Below, in pieces: positions 13,401 through 34,900 of a DNA stretch of 64,000 bases. Made by a program: the position numbers and the translations under genes. Position 1 is the first letter of the stretch, and every line of letters begins with the position of its first letter. Source of the DNA: Muricea muricata. Lineage: Eukaryota > Cnidaria > Anthozoa > Malacalcyonacea > Plexauridae. Location: contig OY979729.1 of assembly GCA_963855995.1 (NCBI GenBank), positions 12,440,276 through 12,504,275 on the forward strand. Direction: 5' to 3'. The notes below the pieces were generated by a model. The model did not search any database, was not told the DNA's origin, and was given only the letters and a program-made list of their open reading frames with translations.

Positions 13401-16156
13401 ATTGCAGAGTAGACCAGCTCTAGGTCAACTTCTTTGTCACAAATATTCGTGGACATGTTGTTATCCATCTTGTGAGAACTAACATGACTCTTTTCTAGAG
13501 AACTCCAACTTTGGAAAGCGATTTAAGCTTCCACTACACAAACGGGCAGCATTTCTTATGTAGGAATCATGTAAATATGATTTGTCTTGCAATGGTTGGC
13601 GTGTTGAAGAAGATTAAGTATGTTACTTGTGTAACCCTACGTGTCATTCCAAATCAGCAAAATAGGACAATGTAGTCCTATGGTAGCGATACAACTGGAT
13701 CAATTATTGTCCTCCACGCTATACATCACCATGAGCTTCACCGACCAGTAACTGCTTAATCTGATATCTTCAGCCAACGTATTGCAATGCAACGTAACAC
13801 TGGGTGTGTAACAAATGTACTTTCTTTCGACAGATCCGCAGATCATCAAGTATGGACTGCTATTTCTGCGGGTTGGTTTTGACAGTTGTTGTAATGTTAA
13901 ATTGTTTTTGCCAATAAGTCAAAGCCTATGTACAAACACAGGGTACAAAACACACGGTTCCAAGCCCTACGTTCTTCCCTGGAAATGGGAAAACCAAGGA
14001 ACATTGAAGCCTAATTTTAAGTTAACTACGGCTACTTTCTGATGATTTTACATCTTTGGGGAAGGGTTCTAGCGAAGTCTTTGAACCGCGATAATTATAC
14101 ACACTCTTAAAATGGTAAAATCTCGTGCGTGTTTTCTTGAGAAATGACAGTTGTGGACACTGGTGAACGACAAATGTGACTGGCTCGTCTGTATCTTGTA
14201 CGAAACGTGAATAGCGCTATCCAGCGGATAGTGGTTTTTTCAGCAGCTGGAGAAAAGTATTAAAAAGCAATGACACCGGGGGTGTTGAACTCGTAAGAGA
14301 TAAAAAGTGACTTTAACTCAACAATTCTGAACTTTATCATGGGTTTCACCAGTTACATGTTTAGAAAGTTTGAGCAAATCACTATCCGGTGGATAACGCT
14401 ATTCACCTTCGTACAACCGACGTATGTACATTGTCTTGCTTGAAAGAGCACGTTCAATTAGAGAGGAAACGCGGGCACGGCCAAAGGATTCAAGGTTTTT
14501 ATCCCAACCATCAATCATATGAATGTTTAACCATCACTTTAACCATCTTTTTTTTCTTTTTCAGTTTCCTATTTAAAATCTGGCATATCTTTTAAAAATT
14601 GTGTCAAGTCCATGCCTCACGTGCTTTCTCAAGTATTCCTCACTGTTTGCAAGATTCGCACGTTGTTTTTCGTCGGTACTTTCTTGAATTTCATATCTGA
14701 TCTTTGTGGAGGAGATCGATCTATTGGTAAGTAGAGCTAGGCCAATGAGCTTCAAAAGTAACCGGTCCTGGAGCAAAAACTTCGGGCTCTCTTGGGTAAA
14801 TGCCAACCAAAAATCACCAGGCTTTGTGACTTTCAAACAGACTTTGTGACATTTAAAACAAAAGTCGTTGCTTGTTATTCTTTCTTATTTCTATATTTTA
14901 TGATCGTCCATTGTTACAACCAGTCACTCACAAGGCTTGTTAGTATAAATTGCTGGCGATGACGCTTTGTTAAGAGCTAAAGAATTTTAAAGCTAGGACA
15001 TACAACAAAGAATACTGCCTACATGCAATATCTTACCCTGAATCAATCTTTTTCTCAGTTGCTCGTTACGTCAATATATTTGGCATCAGTCACGTGGGGG
15101 CAATGCTAATGGCTCCCCTCTTTGGCTATATCATCGACCGTCAGTGTTCCAGTGACAGTAATTGTACCAAGCCTTCCAAAGACACCGAGAAACAACATCA
15201 GAAGTTTATGATGGATATTGAAGATACACCAAAAGTAATAGAATTCGTCATCCAGTGCAACAGAAAAAGAGTTTTTAAAATAAATGATGCAGTTTTGGTC
15301 ACCGCTTCGTCCACTGCAGTGTTCTGTTTATTAGCAATCATACCTAGCCTTGTCGTACAGGTAATGAAAACTATTTTCTGTTCTGCATTGGTACTATAGT
15401 ATGGTATGCTGAGGTGTGTGGTGTGGTGTGGTGTGGCATAGTATGGTATGGTATGGTATGGTATGGTATGGTATGGTATGGTATGGTATGGTATGGTATG
15501 GTATGGTATGGTATGGTATGGTATGGTATGGTATGGTATGGTATGGTATGGTATGGTATGGTATGGTATGGTATGGTATGGTATGGTAATATTTTCTGGT
15601 AAAATCAGGTATTTACCAACTGTCTTCTTGTCTCTTTAGATTGTCACGTTCCAATTGTATGTTTTCGTCAAAGTTGCATTCGACACGGTCTTCACAAGTG
15701 TTCTTATAATAATGTAAGTACAACAACTGCTCGACACAGCAACACATTCAACACAACGATGATCTGATTGATTTCAACATTTTACTTTAGATTCCCGCAA
15801 AACCACTTGGGTAAATTAATGGGTCTAGCAGCTCTGATTGGAGCGCTATTTTCTTTACTTCAATATCCTCTGTTTGTCGTTATGGAAGTTTGGTTTGAGG
15901 GGCGAACAATTGAGGTACCTTAGTAAACGCCATAACCTTATGTACATGCACTAGTATAGAAATTGCGTGCGACTTATTGTGTCAAAGATATGCGTTAATG
16001 TGTTTAGACCAATGTATAATGTGCTTAAATACTGTTTATATTCAGGTAAATATATTTCTTTGGTTGCTATCCTTGCTGGCGTTTGGTTTTCCGATATATT
16101 TATGGCGTAAAGCTTCAAAGCCCGAACCACACAGTCTGGCATTGGTAGCTGTATAG
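4435..16156 (+). CDS. SLC43-family solute transporter (MFS fold), 11 exons
   Basis: Exons: 4435-4796, 9880-9926, 10051-10127, 11581-11673, 12158-12894, 13834-13871 (tentative), 14565-14726, 15059-15360, 15640-15713, 15791-15914, 16046-16156. The product is about 708 aa. It is a multi-pass plasma-membrane protein related to SLC43A1-A3, which carry large neutral amino acids or nucleobases; the substrate here cannot be told from sequence. The first exon encodes TM1 with FCGFQTGWSSL and TM2. Later exons give QNPGILFVGLIVASIA, IGFYCGSWVSSSLAF, PLFGYIIDR and the C-terminal FPQNHLGKLMGL helix. ATG 4435 has A at -3 and is the first ATG in this frame; the frame is open upstream only from a TTG. SLC43 proteins are usually 490-560 aa; the surplus lies in exon 5, which encodes a roughly 210-residue hydrophilic loop with 11 cysteines. 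The 38-nt exon at 13834-13871 was chosen because it repairs the phase between 12894 and 14565. Confidence 0.88.
4797..9879. other. SLC43 intron 1 (5.1 kb)
   Basis: No second gene is convincing here. The sequence is AT-rich, with a poly-G tract at about 6233-6247, a roughly 42-bp direct tandem duplication at 7433-7515 (CAGTTATATATGG units) and an inverted copy of dispersed family A at about 9140-9270. Several short open frames on both strands show no family similarity and are judged to be chance. Confidence 0.6.
9140..9270 (-). repeat. Dispersed repeat family A, copy 2 (inverted)
   Basis: Read on the minus strand, this matches 21330-21445 closely: a segment near CCTTCGCTCAAAA, then TTAACTGCACTGCC, then TACACTGGCAACGTTAAT. 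It lies inside SLC43 intron 1. The hammerhead-like GAAA box is changed to AAAA. Confidence 0.55.
10223..10288. repeat. 33-bp tandem duplication
   Basis: Two adjacent near-identical 33-bp units (10223-10255 and 10256-10288) contain TTCCTAATTCTTTCAAA and CATGTCGAACCAA. They lie in SLC43 intron 3 and look like a recent minisatellite-type duplication. Confidence 0.8.
11738..12157 (+). repeat. Long polypyrimidine minisatellite next to a splice acceptor
   Basis: About 400 bp of almost pure C/T with occasional A on the plus strand, built from CACCTTC/CTTCCCC-type units. A higher-order repeat starts at about 11783, 11880 and 12000, each with ACCTTCAATC. It occupies most of SLC43 intron 4 and ends directly at the TTTAG acceptor of exon 5. 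The strand asymmetry could support triplex DNA, and the tract acts as an extreme polypyrimidine tract for splicing (inference). The open frames across it are artefacts of composition. Confidence 0.85.
14196..14417. mobile_element. MITE-like foldback in SLC43 intron
   Basis: The ends are inverted repeats of about 38 bp: TTGTACGAA..GTGAATAGCGCTATCC on the left and GGATAACGCTATTCACCTTCGTACAA on the right. A related, more degraded copy with the same TAATGACACC-type core lies at 43447-43590 inside the nicotinic receptor gene, so this is a dispersed family. No coding capacity is visible. Confidence 0.65.
15441..15588. repeat. (GGTAT)n pentanucleotide microsatellite
   Basis: About 29 almost perfect copies of GGTAT run without interruption through the intron between SLC43 exons 8 and 9. 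A short GTGTG-rich lead-in precedes it (15413-15436). All open frames across it are repeat artefacts. The array length is likely to be polymorphic. Confidence 0.95.
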
Positions 16157-17800
16157 CACTGAGTACATACCGGTCAGCGTGAGCGCGTAGTGGAGGTGGA
16201 TAGTAAATATTGGCCAACACATTCCTGTTGAAAACCTGTCTCTTACAGTTTTCAATGGTGAAATTTTCATTCCTAAACAGCTTGCGTGAATAGTGAGCGA
16301 GCTTTTATGGTCAAGGAACACTCGGGTTTACTTTCGCTCCCGAAGCTGATGACATTAAAGAATTATGTGATTTACCCCATTGGCTTTGATTAATGGGTCA
16401 GAGATTATTCCTTGATACTTTCCAATTCTTGTTGGACAAAAATATTTCTCGAGGATTCGTTGCTTTTTTTCGAGAATGGGGTAAGAACAGAGGTGCAAAA
16501 ACTATGACAGCTTCGGCATATAGGTAGTTCACAAGTGTTTACCACGTTATTTGATGCATTCACGTTAATATTTTCTGGATAATTTTACATTGTAACAATA
16601 ATTTGGGGCTGTTTATGTTGAGGGGAATATCCTACGTTATTTCTTGCCCTAGAAATCAGAGAAAGGCAGGCTTAACGGATCTGCAGCAAAATTTGGCCCA
16701 ATTGATCTTTCTCAGAATGACATCGAATGCGGATTCGAGATGTGGCACGAAATGTGATTGGTTCAGAAAAAATGTCCTGCCAATCAAATATCACGCAACA
16801 TTAAATTCCCGCAGTCGACGCCATAAGAACGCTCTAGTATGGTAGAATTGCAACAATCACTTAAATTGGCCTCAACTTTATTACTAGAAGAATTTTGTCT
16901 AGTTGGGTTGCCTTCTATCGTATGATACAATCGCAAAAAGTTGGGAGAAATTTTGTTGCAATGATATTAAGGGTCATGAACATATATATGATGTATTGAA
17001 CGCTTTATAGACGAGCAGGATTTCAACAGCTAAATCCTGGGGAGTATATCCAGCACATTTATGCAGCTCAAAGTTTAATCCTTCTCTAATTAATTAATCA
17101 CATTAATTGACATTATTTATGCTATGAATGTTAATAAAAGGAGGTTTTTAAAAATGCGCAGTTTAATTTTTTGAAAAGGTGTTTATATGTCAGCCTTACA
17201 TATTCCGATTTTTTTCCGCCAGTATCGCTGGCCAGATGCCACTAAAGCAAGTGTATATATCTAATGGATCCATGCATACAGAATTTGAACGTTTTTATGT
17301 CTTGCCTTATTGATTACATGTTATATAGTGAATATATGCAACCTTTGCTCAGGAAATAATTCTGCCAAGGACCAAGGTGCAATTGTTGCAACTAGCTGGT
17401 AGATGCGTACATTAAATTTTGCCACTTCAACCAATGGTCACATGATGCGAAACGGCTAATACTATTGGAGAAGTTCGTTATTGCTTTTGGAAAAGACGCT
17501 TTTTGATTGGCTATTCAGTACTAACCCAGGAATTCAGAAATTTGATGTTTATAGAATCAGGATTTTACAAAACGCCAATCTCGTACCCAGAGCCTGCCCA
17601 GACCCCGTACCCAGAGTTCCTTTTGGCAAGGACGAGAGATTGACAAAACGCCTTTCAAAACGCGTACTATTACATCGTAGTACAGTGATCCTATAAAGAT
17701 CAGTGTCATCACCAGTCTGTTAGAAAAGAGCGCGACTTTTGAATTCAAACATTATTTCGATTTTTTACAAAAATAAACTCATGACACTGTTGTATAAACC
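16157..17800. other. Intergenic spacer between SLC43 and RAD54B
   Basis: About 1.6 kb of AT-rich sequence between the SLC43 stop and the RAD54B start codon. It should contain the SLC43 3' UTR and the RAD54B promoter. I see no canonical polyadenylation signal close to the SLC43 stop; an AATAAA occurs only near 17130. A degraded pair of CCCAGAG-containing repeats lies at about 17577-17645. No gene is recognised. Confidence 0.6.
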
Positions 17801-28244
<10,444 letters not shown>

Positions 28245-28313
28245 ACAAATTTAACGTGAGTTACACACGCCTATATACGAATTATGCAGTTATTGGAAAA
28301 GCAATTATATCAG

Positions 28314-28353
28314 ATTAAAAATACGCTATATTTGGCCCTAATTATAAATTAAA
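28314..28353 (+). terminator. Candidate RAD54B polyadenylation signals
   Basis: Two ATTAAA hexamers (28314-28319 and 28348-28353) lie 70-110 nt downstream of the RAD54B stop, within the short gap before the convergent MYG1 stop codon. ATTAAA is the commonest variant of the AATAAA signal. The 3' UTRs of the two genes may overlap as antisense RNA. Confidence 0.4.
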
Positions 28354-28467
28354 ATACTAATATTGCAAAAGCTTAAGTAAAGATTTGCGAGTTTTGCAGA
28401 GAATGCGTAGTTTTGTGAGTTTTAACGATACTTCATGCTCTTCACAATGTACCATGGTAATTACTGC

Positions 28468-30771
28468 TCAACTGTTCGTTTCGCGAGCTTTACGTAATGT
28501 TGTTCTTGCCATCTCTAGCGCTCCTTCTTTCGTTTCGTTACCACCAATGAAACCTGAAGCGTGCACGAATATACATCCAGGAATACCACTTAACTCCGTT
28601 AGCTTTTCATCGCGTATTCCACGCCATTCTTCCCGTAGACTTAATCTATGTTAAATCAATTGATACATTTTAAAACTGTGTGCAATAAACAATTATTGAA
28701 TGAGGTCAATCTGCCTCAGCCTTTGGCTTCCGCAGATAGCACAAACCTCTGCCTTAATAATTCCTCATATCCTGCGAGAACCGAATTCAATAATTGTTTT
28801 ATTATTTTTTGAAAATTTTAAACTCAGTTTAAACGCTTGCTTTGTAAGTAAGAAGACACCAAAAGCCGCATAAATTGTAGCGTGACGTCAAATCTTGTTT
28901 CAATATACGACGAAATGAGTCATAGTGTTGTATATTTATTTTCATCCCTAAATTTGGGCAATTTCGCCTTTAGCTATTAACCAATGAAAACTCCTAAAAT
29001 ATTTTCAATAAATAATAATAATGTTTATATAAGCAATAGCCTGATTTGCATACTGCATTAAGTTTATCTTGTATTTGACAACAAAACTCTTTGATTTTAT
29101 ATAACTATCTTGGTGTCATGTAACTTGATTGCATAGCTCAGTTTGCATAGCATTGAGCTTGAAGTCCAAATGTTATAGGTTTAATTCCTGCCATGGTCAG
29201 GCATTTCTTTAGCTTGTTCAGTGTGGATATAAAACCAGGGTAACACCACAAACATAACTCTTTGTGCTCACCTGTTTTCAAAAGATTTGAGATTAACAGG
29301 AACACACTGAAATAAAAGATTAAATGTTAGTGGATAAGGTTGCAACTAAGTTGTGCCAAATTGGAAAAAGAATCTCTTATGAGGTAATAGAAATGTCTTC
29401 ACAAACCTGGACTCTCCACTTGCCATTCTGGTCATTGAACAATGCAAATTTGATGGGCACATCAATATTGAGTTTTTCTTCCAGTGTGAACAGGTGGTCT
29501 TTCCAGGGACATCCTGTTTCAAAGAAAATGATCTCGCCACTAGGGTCAATCTAAAACATGTATACTCAATCAACTCAAATACTAATTACAGTTCCTTTTT
29601 CTCATTTTAAAAGTATTTTTTAGGCTGCTTTGCTCAGCTAAGTACCTCGTATCTCTTTTCAATTGCTGTTTTTACAATGGTTCTCGCAGGCAGCCACACA
29701 TCCTTGAAATAACTGACAGTTTCCAGAAACTCCTCTCCGACCATCTTCATGGCTTTTGCAAAACCTGCCTGGTTGAATATAAAACAGCTATGAAAAGCCT
29801 GATTTGTAGGGACTAACCATGGCTGAATTTCTACTCTACCTATATGATTACCTCGGGGTCAGGATTCTTGGTGTTCCATTTTGGATTCAATCCTCCAACT
29901 CTAGAACTGATACTTGTTGTTATACTATATCTAATAATAAGAAGTTAATGAACAATTAGAACCTTATTAGAATTAAATTATTGTTAGAATCTTATGACTC
30001 CAAACTTCTCTTAGTGGTCCAGCAATACCTTGGTTCACCATCAAACTGGTTAACTCCATTATCAATTGCATCGATTTCCTGCACAAATGTTTCATACACC
30101 TTTGCATAAACTAAATCAACTGTTGAATCGTCTTTGTTTACTTTCATACAATGTGACAGAATGTCTTTTCCAAAATGAAGATAAACTAAACCAGCACTGC
30201 TTAACTTTATCTCCCATTTCATACCACCCAGTGATTTCATTGTACCAGAAAAACTCCTAAAAAGCCAGAAAGGCACAAATGAAATCAGTTTAATATTCTA
30301 TACTTATACCCTTTTGATTGCAGGGAAAAAATTAAGATTACTATTGATTGCAGGAAAAAAATTAAGATTACTATTGATTGCAGGGAAAAAATTATTACTA
30401 TTGATTGCAGGAAAAAAATTGAGATTACTATTGATTGCCAATGAATCAGACCTTTGATGATGATCATATCTATGCATTGCTGGTTCATATTTCCCACCAA
30501 CATCCACCACAATATCACAAGTCTTTAAAATGTTTTCATCTCTTGTTCTTATGATCTCAGCGTTGCTATATTCTGGCAGCATCTTTAACATGCAGCATGC
30601 CAACACTTCGTCACAATGGAATGTACCATTATGTGTACCAATAGTCTTCTGTGAGTTCTGTTTCTTGGGTAAAGGTTCTGTTGCCATGAACGCAAGAAGA
30701 AACCGGTGTTGAAACGACCCTATTTGAAATGTAAGCTTTCTTAGTAGATTACTATTTATATATTCAAACAC
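28468..30771 (-). CDS. MYG1: MYG1 exonuclease (UPF0160/DHH-type), 7 exons
   Basis: Exons in transcript order: 30771-30452, 30256-30029, 29930-29852, 29768-29646, 29550-29407, 29306-29272, 28645-28468. These join into 368 aa (human is 376). The family signature GTHNGTFHCDE lies near the start of the folded domain, with VVDVGG and RYDHHQ after it. Further on come KLSSAGLVYLHFG, EIDAIDNG and the C-terminal IPGCIFVHASGFIGG. MYG1 proteins are 3'-5' exoribonucleases of nucleolus and mitochondria that help match ribosome and mitochondrial RNA maturation. The N-terminus before GTHNG is basic with hydrophobic residues and could be a mitochondrial targeting peptide. A shorter form could start at ATG 30687. 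Exon 6 is only 35 nt. The gene converges with RAD54B (224-bp gap between stops) and diverges from the CASTOR gene. Confidence 0.96.
28686..29030. repeat. Dispersed repeat family B, copy 1
   Basis: Lies in MYG1 intron 6. It begins ACAATTATTGAATGAGG and later carries the inverse GAATTCAATAATTGTT, then GTTTAAACGCTTGCTTTG, CAATATACGACGAAATGAG and a CCTAAATTTGGGCA block. The same order recurs at 54860-55360 in the coronin gene. This is a short interspersed, probably non-autonomous element. Confidence 0.75.
29126..29250 (+). repeat. tRNA-derived SINE-like copy 1
   Basis: Pol III-type internal promoter boxes are visible: A-box-like TAGCTCAGTTTG (29134-29145) and B-box-like GGTTTAATTCC (29178-29188), at tRNA spacing. 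The body that follows (CCATGGTCAGG, TTTAGCTTGTTC, GTGTGGATATA) is shared with the inverted copy at 58785-58895. It sits in MYG1 intron 6, directly beside the 35-nt exon 6. Confidence 0.65.
30316..30439. repeat. 30-bp tandem repeat in MYG1 intron 1
   Basis: Four copies (30316-30345, 30346-30375, 30376-30402 with a 3-bp deletion, 30403-30432) of a unit beginning GATTGCAGG and ending GATTACTATT, plus a partial fifth. The array fills most of the short intron between MYG1 exons 1 and 2. On the gene strand it stays open in the exon 1 frame, giving a repeated FFPAINSN-like peptide if the intron is retained. Confidence 0.9.
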
Positions 30772-31915
30772 TGTGCTACCACAAAATAGGGACTTCTGTT
30801 ATACAGAAATTTTGCTTTGCGGAACCTTTGGTATGTTTTTCTCCTCACAGCCTGCCATCCTCCTGGCAAGTAAGCCAGAGCCGAATCAGTAATTTCCGTC
30901 CATCAAGCTACTATCATATCTCTATTATTAATAATATAACCACAAGACAACATGCACAATCCAAATTTGGACCACATCATATACTTGAGTGAGATTTCTC
31001 AGTTTTGCATATCTTTATTATGTGATGGTACCATAAAGTTATGGTAGAAAGTAAATGGTCTGTATGGTACTCCTGAGACACTGTAAATGCACGAACATCT
31101 AGCAATCACATTTCTTACAAACCTTTGAAGAAATGCCTGCAAAAAACTGCAATTTTTACACCAATGACAAGAAGAGTTAAAACGGTAAATATTGTGGCAG
31201 TGGAGATGTACGTATTAAGCCGTCGGATTTCAACAAATCTGCACGTGTTTTATATTTGTTAAGTCATAACCGACGTTCCCCCCTGAAAATGAATTAATTT
31301 TGGTTGAGTTACGGGGGAGGCTTTAATGAGACATTCATTTCTCCACGAGTGATTTTCCCAGCAAAAAGAAAACTATACATAGAAAACGTCCGCAGGTAAT
31401 GGTTGTGAATCTTTTTGTGGAGGTATCCATGAACTATTTTTGGATTGTGCTTTGATTTAGAACGAAAAACAAACAGAATTATAAATGCCAAGTATTATAT
31501 TGCAATTGTCTAACGTTTGATGTGTTTGACAGCTTATAATTCTTTAAACATCGCAAAAATTTAACGAAATTGCATGTCTGGGTAAACTCCTGAACGAAGG
31601 CCCAAGTTATATCAATTATACAAGAAGGTTAGTATATTTTAAATAGGATATTGTAGTTTATATAATTTAGGGAAATCGTTTTGCTATTATATAAAATCTG
31701 TCGCTGAAAATATAAAAAATTTATATCGGTTTAACCATATCCGATGTTGCTTTTGCAGTATTCATTTATAGTGTCTGTTATATTGACCTCTCTCAGATGA
31801 TTTTTTATAGAAATTTAGTTTGTGGCACTTTGTGCTATTGTGATTGCTGCATTTTGATTACTTATTGTATCTTTATCAGGTCGGAATATTCCAATCCTGC
31901 CATTGTCCAGCATTT
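30772..31915. promoter_or_regulatory. Divergent MYG1/CASTOR intergenic region
   Basis: About 1.1 kb separates the divergent MYG1 and CASTOR start codons, so this interval should hold both promoters. A splice-acceptor-like TTATCAG at 31873-31879 lies just upstream of the CASTOR ATG, suggesting an untranslated first exon further left. I see no clear TATA or Inr pair and no gene in it. Assignment as a shared promoter is inference from layout. Confidence 0.5.
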
Positions 31916-34900
31916 ATGGCAGGAGAAAATGTGTTGTCAGAAAGAATTCTTGATAGCAGATTGGAACTTCACATTTTGGAGTACAATCTTCGAATGGCAA
32001 CAATCACCAAAGACGCCATAGCGAAGTATACACATTATCTCATCGAAATAGCTTTGCTACCAAATTCTAGGTAGGCACTGTTTTAAACAAGAGCTCGAAA
32101 TGAAGACATCTGCAGATATATAGAAGGATATAAATTAAATGCTGGGATTTCTAGTTTATGATTTAAAATTACGTTTAACTCTTGTAATCATCTATATCCT
32201 GGGTTGTCCACATGTTTTCATTTTTGCTTTTCGTCTCTCATCTTATTTCCTGATATTCTTTGAGCCCACCCATGTTTGGAAATGAGTTTGAACTATCAAG
32301 TTTTAATAGGCCAATGCCCACCCACCACTTTTTTGCCCTGGATTAAAGCCAAAATTGCTGGTTTTCATTCATGTGAACCACCTACTCTCTATGTTGTTTG
32401 TAGACCTGGATTCTTTAGTTTTACTGAGTCGAAGAACGATTATTCCTTAACTTTGGAAGAAGAAGCGTTCCAGGGTACTAAATCCAAAATCATTTGTAAT
32501 TGTCTTGTTTATATGAATATTTGGAATATCAATCTGCATCAATATATTTCATGCAATATTTACAGGGCTTCCTAAAAGTTCAGGTTTAACTTGTTCAGAG
32601 TGTTTGTGGAACGTAATGACTGTATCAGCGGGTGCAATGGATTGCACGGAGTATACGATGGGAATGAGCAAGATTATAAACTCTGTTATTCTGCCACTGG
32701 CCAACAATGGTGTATCATTGTTTTGCCTGTCCACCTATCAAGGAGACTTTATTTTGGTAACTAAATGTACATTGACATTTGTCAACAGAAGCCCCTAGCT
32801 GAAGGCCTCCCTTCTGCCCCCTTAAAGAAAGATTCCTTATATGGTCTATAAACACAGAAAAATTTGCATGACCAAATGTTGGGCTGGCTTTGCTACTGAT
32901 GGGATAACTTAAATAAGACTTTCTTATGTAGTTTCTTAAGATATATAATTATTCCTCACAAGGAGAGGGTCACCGTAACAGTGTGAGTTAATTACTGTGG
33001 GCCCATACCATCAAAGATACCCTGTCAACTTTCCCTGTTAGAGGAAAACTGAGAACCCAAAGCAGGGCTCTCACAATCTAAGGAAATTTTCTCAGATTTA
33101 TGCTGTTCCTGTGGGGGAGGTATTAGTCATAATGAGGATGCATTATTTTCAAAAGTTTATTGTTGCCTCATTCTTAACTACCCTACCCCTATAGAAATAT
33201 GGATATGGAAATTAGTTGTGAGAGCACTGACCCAAAGTTAACTTTGTGAGTTTTGGTAAAGCATTCATGTGTACCCTTTTCATGCAAGGATTGGATTTGG
33301 AAACATGACCTTGGTGGTTGAAGGCATTAGTAGTCTAACTGATTCCACTTCAGAGCCACTTGTATATCAGCAAGAATTGCTAGCTTACGAGGCGAGGCTT
33401 ATAGTAAGATGTTGCAATATTTTCCAGGTAAAACAGCAAGATTTGGCAAAAGCCATTCATTGTTTGTGTGGAAGGTTTAAAATATTCGATGAAGCTGGTT
33501 ATCACAATCTAGCGCCAGACATAAATAACTTTGAATCACTACTAAATCATTATGAGTCAGGTAACATAAGGATAAGACTGAGTTTGCATTGATATATGAT
33601 GAGTTTTCATGGTAATTCAGCTGTGCTCTCAGCTGCACTTATTTTCAAACATTTTTTCCCCAGAAAGTCAAAGTCATCCTTTGGTCCATGACATTGTCAG
33701 TCCTCTTAATCAATTTCATGTCATCAGTTTGAACAGTCAACATTTCCAGTCGCTCATACCAACTCTAATTGATCTCATGTTTTATTCAAGGTCAGTAGTG
33801 CAATTTGAGTTTTAGTGCAGCAAGAGACAAGCGGTGGTAATATTGTGTAATTATTTTATTTCAGTACAAGAACGTCGCCCTCTGATGGATATGAAACTTT
33901 CTTCCATTTTTCATTCGTTGAAGGAGATCTATCCGTTGTGTTAGATGACAAAGATCTAGCCAGGCAAGTCTAAATTTGGTTCAAACGTTTTCTGACTTGG
34001 GGCTGTTTCAGATGTCTTGACTGAACGTGGAGGATGTGATGTAAATCAATTCAGAATCATTCATTTGCGTGCGCTGTATATGAAGTGTTTCTAATTCTCA
34101 AATCTCCTTTAGAATCCCCAGTAATTCTTTTTACACGAGTTCATCTCGGGAACAGTGGAGGATCATTAAAATTGGAGAGTATCCTCTGGGATTTGGTGAG
34201 TGCCACCTAATCTATCCCACCAAGGTTTTGTTTCCAGCAAACACGTTTATATTTTTTTCAGGAAATTTTTAGGACAGCAAAACGGCGCCTACAATATTCA
34301 ATTGAGATAAAAAAATACAATATTCAATTGAGTTTTAAAACTCAATCTTCTCAACAGAGAGGGTTGTACAGTTAAAATAAAGTTGTTTAAGATAACTTCA
34401 TCGTGGGTAGAATTATTTACAGCTGGATAGCCAAAAATTACAAAAAAAAAAATGGGCCGGAAATCATTTTACAGCACAAGAAAAACTGCGCATTATAAGG
34501 CCCTGTCACACGGTGCAATTTTTCTTGCAACTTGCAACGCAATTCTGCTCTTGAGAGATGTAAATTTGCGACAAATGTTTGTTATCTTAAAATTATATTA
34601 GCAAACTGTGGAAATGGAAACTTGTACATGTATTTGCCAATTTTACATCTCCCAAGGTTATAATTGCATTGCAAGTTGCAAGAAAAATTGCACCGCGTGA
34701 CAGGGCCTATAGTGACAGTCGTATTCAATGATCAGGGATCGTCATTTCATTTCAAATAGTACGCTCTGATTCAAGTGCTTTTAGAATAGCCATTTCAAGC
34801 CCACCGCAGTTCATCTAAACGCGATTCTTAAAAAATGTTCAATTCTGTAGACGAGTACGGCGTGGTCGCTCAAATCGCTGAACCATTGGTGGAAGCTAAG

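Noticed and set aside
15414-15639. Open frames encoding MVWYG repeats
   Set aside because: They are simple translations of the (GGTAT)n microsatellite within an SLC43 intron.
30316-30439. CRISPR-like array (four 30-bp repeats)
   Set aside because: The repeats are directly adjacent with no spacers, in an animal intron; this is a minisatellite.
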